A DNA stretch of 64,000 nt from Clostridium fallax. Lineage in GTDB: Bacteria; Bacillota; Clostridia; Clostridiales; Clostridiaceae. Each line of letters opens with the position of its first letter. The stretch's first letter is position 1. The stretch spans positions 1 to 64,000 of the forward strand of contig NZ_FQVM01000006.1 in NCBI RefSeq assembly GCF_900129365.1. The letters run 5' to 3'. Below, piece after piece: positions 30,201 to 38,038 of the stretch. The position numbers and the translations under genes are program-made. Below the pieces are notes generated by a model. That model had not been told where the DNA came from, searched no databases, and saw only the letters and a list, made by a program, of their open reading frames with translations.

Positions 30201-30771
30201 TATTAATGAGTACAAAGAAACATTAGAAAAATATGAATTTATGTCTACCCAAAGGGATGATTTAACAAATTCTAAAGAAGAGCTTTTAACTGTTATTGAT
30301 GAGATGACATCTAAAATGAGAGAATTATTTAGAGAAAACTTTAAGATTTTAAATAGTTATTTTGGAGAAACTTTTAAAGAATTATTTAAAGGGGGAAGTG
30401 CAGAACTTATATTAGCAGAAGGTGATGAGCTTACTGCAAACATTGATATAAATGTTCAGCCACCAGGTAAAAAGTTACAAAATATAAATCTTATGTCTGG
30501 AGGAGAAAAGGTATTATCTGCAATAGCTTTATTATTTTCTATATTAAAAATGAAACCAACTCCTTTTTGCATATTAGATGAAATTGAAGCAGCCTTAGAT
30601 GATGCTAATGTTCATAGATATGCAGGATTCTTAAATAAATTTTCAGAGAGAATTCAATTTATAGTTATTACTCACAGAAAGGGAACTATGGAAGCTAGTG
30701 ATGTTATGTATGGAGTAACTATGGAAGAAAAGGGAGTTTCTAAAGTAGTGTCAGTAAATTTTGCAAAATAA
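27220..30771 (+). CDS. smc: Chromosome segregation protein SMC
   Basis: The ATPase core of the SMC-ScpAB condensin. Walker A is GPNGSGKSN (about residues 32-40). Long coiled coils at about 170-500 and 690-1020 flank a hinge at about 520-690 with GGA-rich motifs (LGGAISNV, GGALTGGS). The signature LMSGGEKVLSAIAL is near residue 1090 and Walker B FCILDEIEAALD near 1117. The length of 1183 residues is normal. The smc-ftsY neighbourhood is conserved. Confidence 0.97.
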   Translation: MFLKSLEIRGFKSFADKTELGFKKGVTAVVGPNGSGKSNIADAVRWVLGEQSVKTLRGGKMEDVIFSGTQYRKSLGLAEVSLTLDNGDGELSTEYSDVTVTRRIFRSGESEYLINNTQCRLKDINALFMDTGIGKEGYSLIGQGKIDAILSGKPEERRGLLEEAAGIVKYKTRKQEAEKKLSNTEQNLIRINDIISTYEERLEPLRIENEKAKLFLELSNKLKDREVSILVHKIKKSEEKINSQEKIIDDIKKENDKLKEDLNSNKSLLEEKENRLESLEKNFNEEKMTYYKNKEDSGELISEIEILKERIKNIKETINNNEKLFLEYKEKFNTLKVSKDKLEDDLLERSKIQKDLNLEIEQYEKSIRDENNYIEEKKKLLVSIIEEKSKSEKSFVEINKDLLIINNEIENAEINLSSLKDNYKNHENSMTINISTKDMVSKKIESDRENIYDLKEKIKNKNKEIYKTNEDIAFLEKEHKILSNNYNKLEANKNILTRLEKQYEGYTKSVKYLMEHLEKGFIKVSSCSVLGDIIKVPKDYETAIEIALGGAISNVITENEEDAKKLISYLKEKKLGRATFLPLTIIKGKRLSLEDKLKKASGYIGLASDLIEYDIRFKNIIENILGRTVVCADMDTALKVAKIINFSYKIVTITGEIVNPGGALTGGSIYQKNTSIISRKREIEDITINIEKAKLELEVKEKEILKNKNILRTYQEEIITYNDNIHKINVNIATLENEIRNIEKDILRIRNLIKASENEIKFNDEKIEKLSLKYDEKKKTIEDIKDKNIKRDETIKILELKIENKENKIKSKKELITEKKILKAQVDEIVINKISEIKRIEKEIEELEEKIKFIENNKKQCDESIKNFTKSIENKKIRISEIKEEIISLEEKFKVTEVEKLKIKEDIKKLNSSIEGLFIENRKVEDEIHKNQVIKIKQEGERENYIGRLNEEYSLTYAEASNIAYEIENEDMVSKEVAIFKGKISKLGNVNVSAINEYKETLEKYEFMSTQRDDLTNSKEELLTVIDEMTSKMRELFRENFKILNSYFGETFKELFKGGSAELILAEGDELTANIDINVQPPGKKLQNINLMSGGEKVLSAIALLFSILKMKPTPFCILDEIEAALDDANVHRYAGFLNKFSERIQFIVITHRKGTMEASDVMYGVTMEEKGVSKVVSVNFAK

Positions 30772-30784
30772 AGGAGGAACAAAA

Positions 30785-31693
30785 ATGTTTGGTGGTTTAT
30801 TTGAAAAACTAAAATCAGGCTTAACAAAAACAAGAGATAATTTAACGGATAAAATAAATGAGGTATTAAATATTGCAGTTACAATAGATGATGACCTTTA
30901 TGATGAATTAGAAGAAATACTTATAACATCAGATATAGGTATGGATACTACAATAGAAATTATAGATAGATTAAAAGCAAAAATAAGAGAAGAAAAGATT
31001 AACAATCCAGAGGAAGTTAAACCAACTTTAAAAAAAGTTATATCTGAAATTCTTGAAGAAGGAGAAGATAATTCAGAAGAAGCAGGAAAGAGAGTATCCT
31101 TAATAATAGGAGTTAATGGAGTTGGCAAAACTACATCTATTGGTAAAATAGCAGCAAAGGAAAAGGAAAAGGGAAATAAGGTTCTACTTGCAGCTGCAGA
31201 TACTTTTAGGGCAGCAGCTATTGACCAATTAGATATTTGGAGTAAAAGAGCTGGTGTGGATATTGTAAAGCATCAGGAAGGTTCAGATCCTGCAGCAGTA
31301 GTTTTTGATGCAATACAAGCTGCAAAGGCTAGAAATATAGATTTATTAATATGTGATACAGCAGGAAGACTTCATAATAAGAAAAATCTTATGAATGAAT
31401 TATCTAAAATAAATAGAATAATAGATAGAGAATACGAAGAAGCAAAGAAAGAAACGTTGTTAGTTTTAGATGCTACTACTGGCCAAAATGCAGTTATTCA
31501 AGCTAAACAATTTATGGAGGCGTGTCCTATAGATGGGATAATCTTAACTAAATTAGATGGAACTGCAAAAGGTGGAGTTGTTATCGCAATAAAAAATGCA
31601 TTAAATATTCCTGTAAAATATATAGGTGTTGGTGAATCTGTAGAAGACTTACAAGAATTTAATGCTAAGGAATTTGTAGAAGCGTTATTTTAA
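30785..31693 (+). CDS. ftsY: Signal recognition particle receptor FtsY
   Basis: SRP GTPase that docks ribosome-SRP complexes at the membrane. It has a short N-terminal region and an NG domain: P-loop GVNGVGKTTSIGK, DTFRAAAIDQL, DTAGRLHNK and TKLDGTAKGG. The ATG at 30785 follows AAGGAGGAAC; a longer frame starting in smc is rejected. The product is 302 residues, close to Bacillus FtsY, with no long acidic A domain. Confidence 0.97.
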   Translation: MFGGLFEKLKSGLTKTRDNLTDKINEVLNIAVTIDDDLYDELEEILITSDIGMDTTIEIIDRLKAKIREEKINNPEEVKPTLKKVISEILEEGEDNSEEAGKRVSLIIGVNGVGKTTSIGKIAAKEKEKGNKVLLAAADTFRAAAIDQLDIWSKRAGVDIVKHQEGSDPAAVVFDAIQAAKARNIDLLICDTAGRLHNKKNLMNELSKINRIIDREYEEAKKETLLVLDATTGQNAVIQAKQFMEACPIDGIILTKLDGTAKGGVVIAIKNALNIPVKYIGVGESVEDLQEFNAKEFVEALF

Positions 31694-31732
31694 AAGCAAT
31701 TAAAAAATTTTTTAGGTGTTAAGTAAAAATAC

Positions 31733-31761
31733 TTGACAGTACTTTTCTTATCTGATAATAT
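31733..31761 (+). promoter_or_regulatory. Strong candidate sigma-A promoter of ylxM-ffh
   Basis: A perfect TTGACA and TAATAT are separated by 17 bp, 24 bp before the ylxM start. Confidence 0.8.
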
Positions 31762-31785
31762 ATCTTTTGTGAGTAAGGTGGTTAT

Positions 31786-32124
31786 ATGTTAGATAGATTT
31801 GAAACAATTTTATTGATGGATTATTACAGTTGCTTGCTTACAGATAAACAACTTAAAATTATGAATATGTATTTTAATGAAGATTTATCTTTAGCAGAAA
31901 TATCAGAAATAACTGATACTACAAGGCAAGCTATTCATGATTTAATAAAAAGATGTGAAAAGCAACTAAAAGTTTATGAAGAAAAACTACAGTTACTACA
32001 GAAGAATTATATTAGAAATAAAAGAAAAGAAGAACTTTTAGATAGTTTAGAAAATAGATTTAATTTAGATTCAAAATTATTAGATAATATCGAGAAGAGT
32101 ATTGATGATATAATCAACGCATAG
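31786..32124 (+). CDS. ylxM: YlxM/UPF0122 helix-turn-helix protein
   Basis: A 112-residue protein resembling sigma region 4. LSLAEISEITDTTRQAIHD is a helix-turn-helix, followed by a coiled C-terminus. It always precedes ffh in Firmicutes and has been linked to SRP assembly or RNA binding; its exact role is unclear. It begins after a strong promoter and runs into ffh with a 10-bp gap. Confidence 0.93.
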   Translation: MLDRFETILLMDYYSCLLTDKQLKIMNMYFNEDLSLAEISEITDTTRQAIHDLIKRCEKQLKVYEEKLQLLQKNYIRNKRKEELLDSLENRFNLDSKLLDNIEKSIDDIINA

Positions 32125-32134
32125 GAGGGGTAAC

Positions 32135-33490
32135 ATGGCTTTTGAAGGTTTAGCCTCAAAACTTCAAGACACATTAAAAAAGTTAAGAGGTAAAGGTAAA
32201 CTTAATGAAAAAGATATTAAAGAAGCCATGAGAGAAGTAAAGCTAGCGTTGTTAGAAGCAGATGTTAACTATAAAGTTGTAAAAACTTTTGTAGCTAATG
32301 TAAGCGAGAAATGTGTTGGAGAAGAAGTTCTAGGAAGCTTAACGCCAGCACAACAGGTTATTAAAATAGTTAACGACGAACTTACTAATCTTATGGGTGA
32401 GACAGAAAGCAAAATAAGCTACTCAGATAATGGGCCAACAGTAATTATGCTAGCAGGATTACAAGGTGCTGGTAAAACAACTATGTGTGGTAAATTAGCT
32501 CTTCATATGAGAAAGAAGAATAAGAAACCATTATTAGTAGCCTGTGATATATATAGACCAGCAGCTATTAAGCAGTTGCAAGTTGTAGGTAAGCAAATTG
32601 ATATACCAGTTTTTTCTATGGGTGATAAAATAAGTGCCGTAGATATAGCTAAAGCAGGAATTGCAAATGCTAGAGAAAATGGTTATAACATGGTTATAAT
32701 AGATACAGCAGGTAGACTTCATATAGATGAAGATCTTATGCAAGAGCTTAAAGATGTAAAAGAAGCAGTAAATCCAAATGAAATTTTATTAGTTGTGGAT
32801 TCAATGACTGGTCAAGATGCTGTTAATGTAGCAGAAACTTTTAATAGTAATTTAGATGTTTCAGGAGTTATATTAACAAAACTTGATGGTGATACAAGAG
32901 GTGGAGCTGCTTTATCAATTCGTGAAGTAACTGGAAAACCTATTAAATTTATAGGCTTAGGTGAAAAAATGAATGATATAGAAGTATTCCATCCAGATAG
33001 AATGGCATCAAGAATATTAGGAATGGGAGATGTTTTATCTCTTATTGAAAAGGCTCAGCAAGCTATAGATGAAGATCAAGCTAAAGAACTTACTAGTAGA
33101 GTTATGAATCAAGAGTTTAACTTTGAGGATTATCTATCAGCTATGGAGCAAATGAAAAAGTTAGGACCTATAAATAAACTTTTAGAGATGATTCCAGGAG
33201 TTAATACAAAACAACTAGAAGGAATTGATTTTGAAGAGGGAGAAAAACAATTAGTTAGGGTTAAGGCTATTATTCAGTCAATGACTTTAAAAGAGAGAAG
33301 AAACCCTCAGTTAATTTCAGGCTCTTCTTCAAGAAAGAGAAGAGTGGCAATAGGTTCTGGTACTACAGTACAAGAAGTTAATAAGCTCATAAAAGGATAT
33401 GAAATGATGAAAAAGAACATGAAACAGTTCAAATCGCTTCAAAAGAATGCTAAAAAAGGACTTTTTGGTAAGTTACCTTTCATGAGTTAA
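32135..33490 (+). CDS. ffh: Signal recognition particle protein Ffh
   Basis: GTPase that binds signal sequences and 4.5S/6S scRNA. An NG domain with GLQGAGKTTMCGK, DIYRPAAIKQL, DTAGRLHID and TKLDGDTRGG is followed by a methionine-rich M domain (about residues 300-451) with the SGSSSRK RNA-binding motif. The length of 451 residues is normal. The ATG follows AGGAGGGG. Ribosomal protein genes follow. Confidence 0.97.
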   Translation: MAFEGLASKLQDTLKKLRGKGKLNEKDIKEAMREVKLALLEADVNYKVVKTFVANVSEKCVGEEVLGSLTPAQQVIKIVNDELTNLMGETESKISYSDNGPTVIMLAGLQGAGKTTMCGKLALHMRKKNKKPLLVACDIYRPAAIKQLQVVGKQIDIPVFSMGDKISAVDIAKAGIANARENGYNMVIIDTAGRLHIDEDLMQELKDVKEAVNPNEILLVVDSMTGQDAVNVAETFNSNLDVSGVILTKLDGDTRGGAALSIREVTGKPIKFIGLGEKMNDIEVFHPDRMASRILGMGDVLSLIEKAQQAIDEDQAKELTSRVMNQEFNFEDYLSAMEQMKKLGPINKLLEMIPGVNTKQLEGIDFEEGEKQLVRVKAIIQSMTLKERRNPQLISGSSSRKRRVAIGSGTTVQEVNKLIKGYEMMKKNMKQFKSLQKNAKKGLFGKLPFMS

Positions 33491-33524
33491 TATATATGAC
33501 TTACTTTAAAGGAGGTGAAAACAC

Positions 33525-33773
33525 ATGGCAGTAAAGATAAGATTAAGAAGAATGGGTGCTAAGAAAGCTCCTTTCTACAGAGTTGTTGTTGCTGATTCAA
33601 GATGTCCAAGAGATGGTAGATTCATCGAAGAAATCGGATATTACAATCCAGTAGCTAAGCCAGAAGCTGAAGTTAAAATAGATTCTGAAAAAGCTACAAA
33701 ATGGATGCAAAACGGTGCTCAACCAACTGATATAGTTAAAAAACTTTTCGTCAAGGCAGGAATTAACAAATAA
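33525..33773 (+). CDS. rpsP: 30S ribosomal protein bS16
   Basis: An 82-residue basic protein: [19 protein letters not shown], then [21 protein letters not shown], split here for length, are characteristic of S16. AAAGGAGGTG precedes the ATG. The rpsP-khpA-rimM-trmD-rplS order is conserved in Firmicutes. Confidence 0.98.
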   Translation: MAVKIRLRRMGAKKAPFYRVVVADSRCPRDGRFIEEIGYYNPVAKPEAEVKIDSEKATKWMQNGAQPTDIVKKLFVKAGINK

Positions 33774-33781
33774 TTGCTGGG

Positions 33782-33826
33782 GGAGGTGAGTTCTGCTTTA
33801 GAAAACTCTAAAGCAGATAGGCTATG
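33782..33826 (+). promoter_or_regulatory. Hairpin between the Shine-Dalgarno and start codon of khpA
   Basis: GGAGGTGA (33782-33789) lies 37 bases before the khpA ATG, too far for direct initiation. Between them an 11-bp perfect stem (33792-33802 with 33807-33817) closes an AAAC loop. Folding would leave about 11 bases between GGAGG and ATG, a workable distance. No T-tract follows the stem, so it is not a terminator. Confidence 0.75.
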
Positions 33827-34051
33827 AGAGAATTAGTTGAAATAATTGCTAAATCCCTTGTTGACAACCCAGATCTTGTTCAAGTTAATGAGATTTCAGG
33901 AGAGCAATCTTTAATCATAGAATTAAAGGTAGCTCCTGATGATATGGGTAAAGTTATTGGTAAGCAAGGCAGAATTGCCAAAGCTATCAGAACTGTAGTT
34001 AAAGCTGCAGCTATAAAGGAAAATAAAAGAGTAGTAGTTGAAATAATTTAG
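33824..34051 (+). CDS. khpA: KH-domain RNA-binding protein KhpA (YlqC)
   Basis: A 75-residue single KH domain with the GxxG-type loop VIGKQGRIAKAIR. KhpA pairs with KhpB in many Firmicutes and binds RNA in cell-division and sRNA control. The ATG at 33824 is the first possible start after an in-frame TAA at 33809, so the long distance to the ribosome site is real. It lies in the rpsP-rimM interval, its usual place. Confidence 0.95.
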   Translation: MRELVEIIAKSLVDNPDLVQVNEISGEQSLIIELKVAPDDMGKVIGKQGRIAKAIRTVVKAAAIKENKRVVVEII

Positions 34052-34052
34052 C

Positions 34053-34081
34053 AAGAGTTAGGAGTTTCCTAGCTCTTTTTC
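34053..34081 (+). terminator. Terminator or attenuator after khpA
   Basis: AGAGTTAGGA pairs with TCCTAGCTCT (one G-U pair), followed by five T residues, between khpA and rimM. Confidence 0.8.
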
Positions 34082-34106
34082 TACATATAAAGAAAGGAGA
34101 ATTTTT

Positions 34107-34607
34107 GTGAAAAAACAGTTATTTAAAGTAGGTCAAATAGTAAATACTCACGGAATAAAAGGAGAGGTTAAAATAATTCCTTTAACTAGTGATATAAAAA
34201 GATTTGATTATTTAGATAAAGTAATTTTAGAAGATAAAGAATTAAATATAGAAGGCGTTAAATACCAAAAAGATAGAGTTATATTAAAACTTGAAGGTAT
34301 TGATTCTATAGAACAAGCAGAGAAGTTAAAAAATAAATATTTATTAATAGAAAGAGAAGAGGCTATAGAGCTTCCTGAAGATACGTATTTTATTGCAGAT
34401 TTAATAGGATGTAAGGTTTTAGATACAACTGGATTTGAATATGGTAACATAACAGAAGTTATACAGACAGGAAGTAATGATGTGTATTGGGTAAAGGGAA
34501 ACAAAGAAGTTTTAGTTCCAGTCCTTAAAGATATAGTTTTAGATATCAATATAGATGAAGAGACTATAACTATAAAACCAATAGGAGAATGGATGGATGA
34601 AGATTAA
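34107..34607 (+). CDS. rimM: Ribosome maturation factor RimM
   Basis: A 166-residue protein with the N-terminal [16 protein letters not shown] and a C-terminal PRC-barrel ([17 protein letters not shown]). It assists 30S head assembly. The start codon is GTG at 34107 behind AAAGGAGAA. It overlaps trmD by 11 bp, so translation is probably coupled. Confidence 0.95.
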   Translation: MKKQLFKVGQIVNTHGIKGEVKIIPLTSDIKRFDYLDKVILEDKELNIEGVKYQKDRVILKLEGIDSIEQAEKLKNKYLLIEREEAIELPEDTYFIADLIGCKVLDTTGFEYGNITEVIQTGSNDVYWVKGNKEVLVPVLKDIVLDINIDEETITIKPIGEWMDED

Positions 34608-35307
34608 TATATTAACTTTATTCCCAGAGATGTTTCAAATATTTGATTATAGTATAATAGGCAAGGCAAGGGAAAAAGGTTTAATTCAATTAGAAACTAC
34701 TAATATAAGAGATTATACACTTAATAAGCATAAAAAGGTGGATGATTATCCTTATGGAGGAGGAGCTGGGATGGTTATGGCAGCTCAACCAGTAGTAGAT
34801 TCCATTAAAGCTATAAAAGAAAATAATAAAGGTAAAGTAATATTTTTAGGACCAAGGGGTAAAACTTTTAATCAAGCTTTAGCATTAGAACTTTCCAAGG
34901 AAAAGGAATTAATATTTGTTTGTGGGCATTATGAAGGAATAGACGAAAGAGCTTATAAATATTTTGATTTAGAAGTATCTTTAGGAGATTTTGTTCTTAC
35001 TGGAGGAGAAATGGCTTCAATTCCTGTAATTGATAGTATATGTAGACTTATTCCTGGGGTTTTAGGAAAGGAAGAAAGTTTTCAAGATGAATCTTTCTAC
35101 AATGGAGCATTAGAATATCCTCAGTATACAAGACCAGAAGTTTTTGAGGAAGAAAGGGTTCCAGAGATTTTATTATCAGGACATCACGAAAATATAAGAA
35201 AATGGAGAAGAAAAAAATCTCTTCTTATAACTAAAGAGAGAAGACCTGATTTATTTAAAAATTTAGAGTTGTCAAAAGAAGATAAAAAACTATTAAATGA
35301 AAAGTAA
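34597..35307 (+). CDS. trmD: tRNA (guanine-37-N1)-methyltransferase
   Basis: A SPOUT methyltransferase that prevents frameshifting by methylating G37. It starts [13 protein letters not shown] and contains [27 protein letters not shown] and the knot region [11 protein letters not shown]. The length of 236 residues is normal. The start lies inside the rimM 3' end. Confidence 0.97.
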   Translation: MKINILTLFPEMFQIFDYSIIGKAREKGLIQLETTNIRDYTLNKHKKVDDYPYGGGAGMVMAAQPVVDSIKAIKENNKGKVIFLGPRGKTFNQALALELSKEKELIFVCGHYEGIDERAYKYFDLEVSLGDFVLTGGEMASIPVIDSICRLIPGVLGKEESFQDESFYNGALEYPQYTRPEVFEEERVPEILLSGHHENIRKWRRKKSLLITKERRPDLFKNLELSKEDKKLLNEK

Positions 35308-35314
35308 TTTTTTG

Positions 35315-35343
35315 TTGATATTATAGATATATTGTGATACAAT
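35315..35343 (+). promoter_or_regulatory. Candidate sigma-A promoter of rplS with extended -10
   Basis: TTGATA and TACAAT are separated by 17 bp, and TG lies one base before the -10 box. It begins 8 bp after the trmD stop. Confidence 0.8.
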
Positions 35344-35416
35344 AAGCGTTGTGCTAGTACGGGCGTTCCTCTATCAAAAAGTCTTGGTAAGAACGTCAAC
35401 ATTTAACTAAGGAGGG
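35344..35416 (+). promoter_or_regulatory. rplS leader: Candidate ribosomal protein L19 leader
   Basis: Between the promoter and the rplS ribosome site, GGCGTTC (35362-35368) can pair with GAACGTC (35391-35397) around a 22-base interior that may fold further. A structured leader at this exact place (Rfam L19_leader class) is known from low-GC Gram-positives and is thought to give feedback by bL19. Family membership is inferred from position and the stem, not from a covariance search. Confidence 0.6.
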
Positions 35417-35423
35417 AATGCAC

Positions 35424-35771
35424 ATGAACGAATTAATAAAACAAATTGAAAGCGAACAAATTAGAACTGATATACCTCAATTTAATGTTGGAGACAACGT
35501 AAAGGTATATGTTAAAGTTAAAGAAGGTAACAGAGAAAGAGTTCAAATGTTCGAAGGAACAGTAATTAAAAGACAAAATGGTGGATTAAGAGAAACTTTC
35601 ACAGTAAGAAGATTAGCTTACGGTGTTGGAGTTGAAAGAACTTTCCCACTAAATGCACCTATCATAGATAAGATAGAAGTATCAAGAAGAGGTAAAGTAA
35701 GAAGAGCTAAATTATTCTACTTAAGAGATAGAGTAGGTAAGGCTGCAAAGGTTAAAGAATTAATAAGATAA
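35424..35771 (+). CDS. rplS: 50S ribosomal protein bL19
   Basis: A 115-residue protein: [11 protein letters not shown] at the start, and [12 protein letters not shown] and [11 protein letters not shown] are L19 motifs. The ATG at 35424 is 8 bp after AAGGAGG; the ATG at 35418 is only 2 bp away and is rejected. It has its own promoter, leader and terminator. Confidence 0.98.
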   Translation: MNELIKQIESEQIRTDIPQFNVGDNVKVYVKVKEGNRERVQMFEGTVIKRQNGGLRETFTVRRLAYGVGVERTFPLNAPIIDKIEVSRRGKVRRAKLFYLRDRVGKAAKVKELIR

Positions 35772-35780
35772 CCAATTTTT

Positions 35781-35808
35781 AAGGGGCTTTTATAGTCCCG
35801 TTTTTTAT
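35781..35808 (+). terminator. Intrinsic terminator after rplS
   Basis: GGGGC pairs with GTCCC (one G-U pair) around a short loop, followed by six T residues. Confidence 0.78.
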
Positions 35809-35904
35809 TATAAAGAAAAATTAATTTTAAATAAATAGATTTTAAATATACTATATAAAATTTTTAGTGAAAATTTATATATTATTAAAGAAAGGATTGA
35901 GGTT

Positions 35905-36747
35905 ATGGCTATAAATTGGTTTCCAGGGCATATGGTGAAAACCAAAAGAGAAATTAAAGAAAACTTAAAGCTAGTAGATGCTGTAATAGAGATAAGAGAT
36001 GCAAGAATTCCTTATTCAAGTTCTAATCCAGATGTAGATGACCTTTGTAAAGGAAAGCCAAGATTAATACTTTTAAATAAAAGTGATTTAACAGACAGCA
36101 ATATAACTAAGAGATGGATAAAGTCTTTAACTAAAGAAGAAGTAAGAGCTATTGAAGTAAATAGTTTAAAAGGTGATGGATTAAAAAATATAAAGCCTAT
36201 TCTTATTGATATGCTAAAAGAAAAGCATGATAGATTAAGAAAAAAGGGTTTAGTAAAAATAACTACTAGAGTTATGGTTGTAGGTATACCTAATGTAGGA
36301 AAATCAACATTTATAAATAAACTAGCAAAAAATAATATAGCAAAAACTGGAGATAGACCAGGTGTTACAAGAAGTAAGCAATGGATAAAAACATCAATGG
36401 GAATAGAACTTATGGATACTCCAGGAATACTTTGGCCTAAATTTGAAGATGAAAATGTGGCCTTAAATTTAGCTTTTACAGGAGCTATTAAAGATGAAAT
36501 AATGGATACAGAAGAATTAGCTTTAAAATTAGTTGAAAGATTACAAAACATACATCCAGACTTACTAAAAGCTAGATATAAACTAGATTCACTAGAAGAG
36601 TCTCCTTTAGAAAACCTAGATAATATAGCAAGAAAAAGAGGAGCTATACTATCTGGTGGCGTAATTAATTATAATAGAATTTCATCTATTTTATTAGATG
36701 AATTTAGAGGCGGAAAAATAGGAAAAATTTCTTTAGAAACACCATAA
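35905..36747 (+). CDS. rbgA: Ribosome biogenesis GTPase RbgA (YlqF)
   Basis: A circularly permuted GTPase for late 50S assembly. The order NKSD (G4), then GIPNVGKST (G1), then DTPGI (G3) shows the permutation. The start MAINWFPGHMVK is a family hallmark. A C-terminal helical domain follows. It has 280 residues and a GGATTGAGG site, and is followed by rnhB as usual. Confidence 0.96.
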   Translation: MAINWFPGHMVKTKREIKENLKLVDAVIEIRDARIPYSSSNPDVDDLCKGKPRLILLNKSDLTDSNITKRWIKSLTKEEVRAIEVNSLKGDGLKNIKPILIDMLKEKHDRLRKKGLVKITTRVMVVGIPNVGKSTFINKLAKNNIAKTGDRPGVTRSKQWIKTSMGIELMDTPGILWPKFEDENVALNLAFTGAIKDEIMDTEELALKLVERLQNIHPDLLKARYKLDSLEESPLENLDNIARKRGAILSGGVINYNRISSILLDEFRGGKIGKISLETP

Positions 36748-36763
36748 AAAGAAGGTGAAATTA

Positions 36764-37585
36764 TTGGAAGAAAAAATAAGTTTTTTAATTAATAATAGAG
36801 AAAAATTAAATTTCAAAGAAATCAATGAAATAGTATCTTCAATAGAAATTAATAAGAAAAATGAAATTCTAATAAGAGAAATTTGTAATGAACTATTAAA
36901 GGATACAAGAAAAAATATTATACTTCTAAGGGAGAAAATTCTAAAAAGATTAGATAAGTATTTAAAAGAAGTAGAGAGAGTTAAAAATATGTATCTTTTT
37001 GATAAATCCTATGGGGATTTTAAGTATGTCGCAGGAGTAGATGAAGTAGGAAGAGGACCATTAGCAGGTCCTATAGTTGCAGCAGCAGTTGTTTTAGATT
37101 TAGATGATCTTAATGATTTAATTTTGGAAATAAATGATTCCAAAAAATTAAGTGAGAAGAAAAGAAAAGCTTTATCTAAAATAATTAAAGAAAAAGCAGT
37201 TTCTTACTGTATTTGTGAAGCTTCTAATAATGAAATTGATGAAAAAGGAATAGCTTATTGTAATAATAAAGTTTTTTTAGATTCATGTAATGGATTAAAG
37301 GTTAAGCCAGATCTAGTTTTATCTGATGGATATTTAATAAAAAATTTTAATCTTCTTAATAAATCAGTTATTAAAGGGGATACAAAAAGCGCATCAATAG
37401 CTTGTGCATCTATAATAGCAAAGGTTTATAGAGATGAATTAATGGAGAAATATAGTGTTAAATATCCTAGTTATGATTTTAAACAAAATGTAGGATATGG
37501 TACTCAAAAACATATTGAAGCTATAAAAAAACATGGACCTTGTGATATTCATAGAATGACTTTTTTACAAAATATAATAAAATAA
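36764..37585 (+). CDS. rnhB: Ribonuclease HII
   Basis: Removes ribonucleotides and RNA primers from DNA. Catalytic acids lie in AGVDEVGRGPLAGP (Asp, Glu), DSKKLSEKKR and VLSDGY. About 80 helical residues precede the core, as in other Firmicutes RnhB. I choose TTG at 36764, 6 bp after AAGGTG; a GTG at 36755 overlaps that site. The product is 273 residues. It converges with yraN with only 2 bp between stop codons. Confidence 0.94.
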   Translation: MEEKISFLINNREKLNFKEINEIVSSIEINKKNEILIREICNELLKDTRKNIILLREKILKRLDKYLKEVERVKNMYLFDKSYGDFKYVAGVDEVGRGPLAGPIVAAAVVLDLDDLNDLILEINDSKKLSEKKRKALSKIIKEKAVSYCICEASNNEIDEKGIAYCNNKVFLDSCNGLKVKPDLVLSDGYLIKNFNLLNKSVIKGDTKSASIACASIIAKVYRDELMEKYSVKYPSYDFKQNVGYGTQKHIEAIKKHGPCDIHRMTFLQNIIK

Positions 37586-37587
37586 TT

Positions 37588-37956
37588 TTAAAGCCTAAAG
37601 GCATCTTCTATAAGATTAAAATCAGGATCTTGTAAATTTTTTGTAAAATTTATAGATAAAGTATCGAATCTTATAAATTTATTGTAAATTTTATTTTCCA
37701 TAATATATCCTTTAGATGCTTTAATAATTTGCTTTTGCTTATTGCAGGTAATAGATTCCTCACCGTACCCAAAGTTGAGGCTATACCTGCTTTTTATTTC
37801 TAAAAATATTAAAATATCATCCTTTAAAGCTATTATATCTATTTCATTTTTATGAAATCTATAGTTTCGTTCTAAAATATTATAACCATTCTTTTTTAAA
37901 TAGGCAGAAGCCAAGTCCTCACCTATATTTCCTAAAACTTTATTTCCTTTTTTCAA
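37588..37956 (-). CDS. yraN: YraN/UPF0102 family predicted endonuclease
   Basis: A 122-residue PD-(D/E)xK-like fold: GEDLASAYLKKNGY at the N-terminus, then NEIDIIA and FLEIKSR carrying the acidic and Lys residues. Its physiological substrate is unknown. It sits between rnhB and comM, a conserved position, though here it is on the opposite strand to both. Confidence 0.92.
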   Translation of the reverse strand: MKKGNKVLGNIGEDLASAYLKKNGYNILERNYRFHKNEIDIIALKDDILIFLEIKSRYSLNFGYGEESITCNKQKQIIKASKGYIMENKIYNKFIRFDTLSINFTKNLQDPDFNLIEDAFRL

Positions 37957-38038
37957 ATTATCACCTCAATAGAATTATTGACCAAAAATTGATTAATATT
38001 TCTTTTTTTATGTCAATAATGAAAGAGAGGTGATTAAT

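Noticed and set aside
36012..36551. A 179-codon minus-strand frame opposite rbgA
   Set aside because: It is Ser/Leu/Phe-rich antisense of a conserved GTPase with no start signal; such frames are common opposite AT-rich genes.
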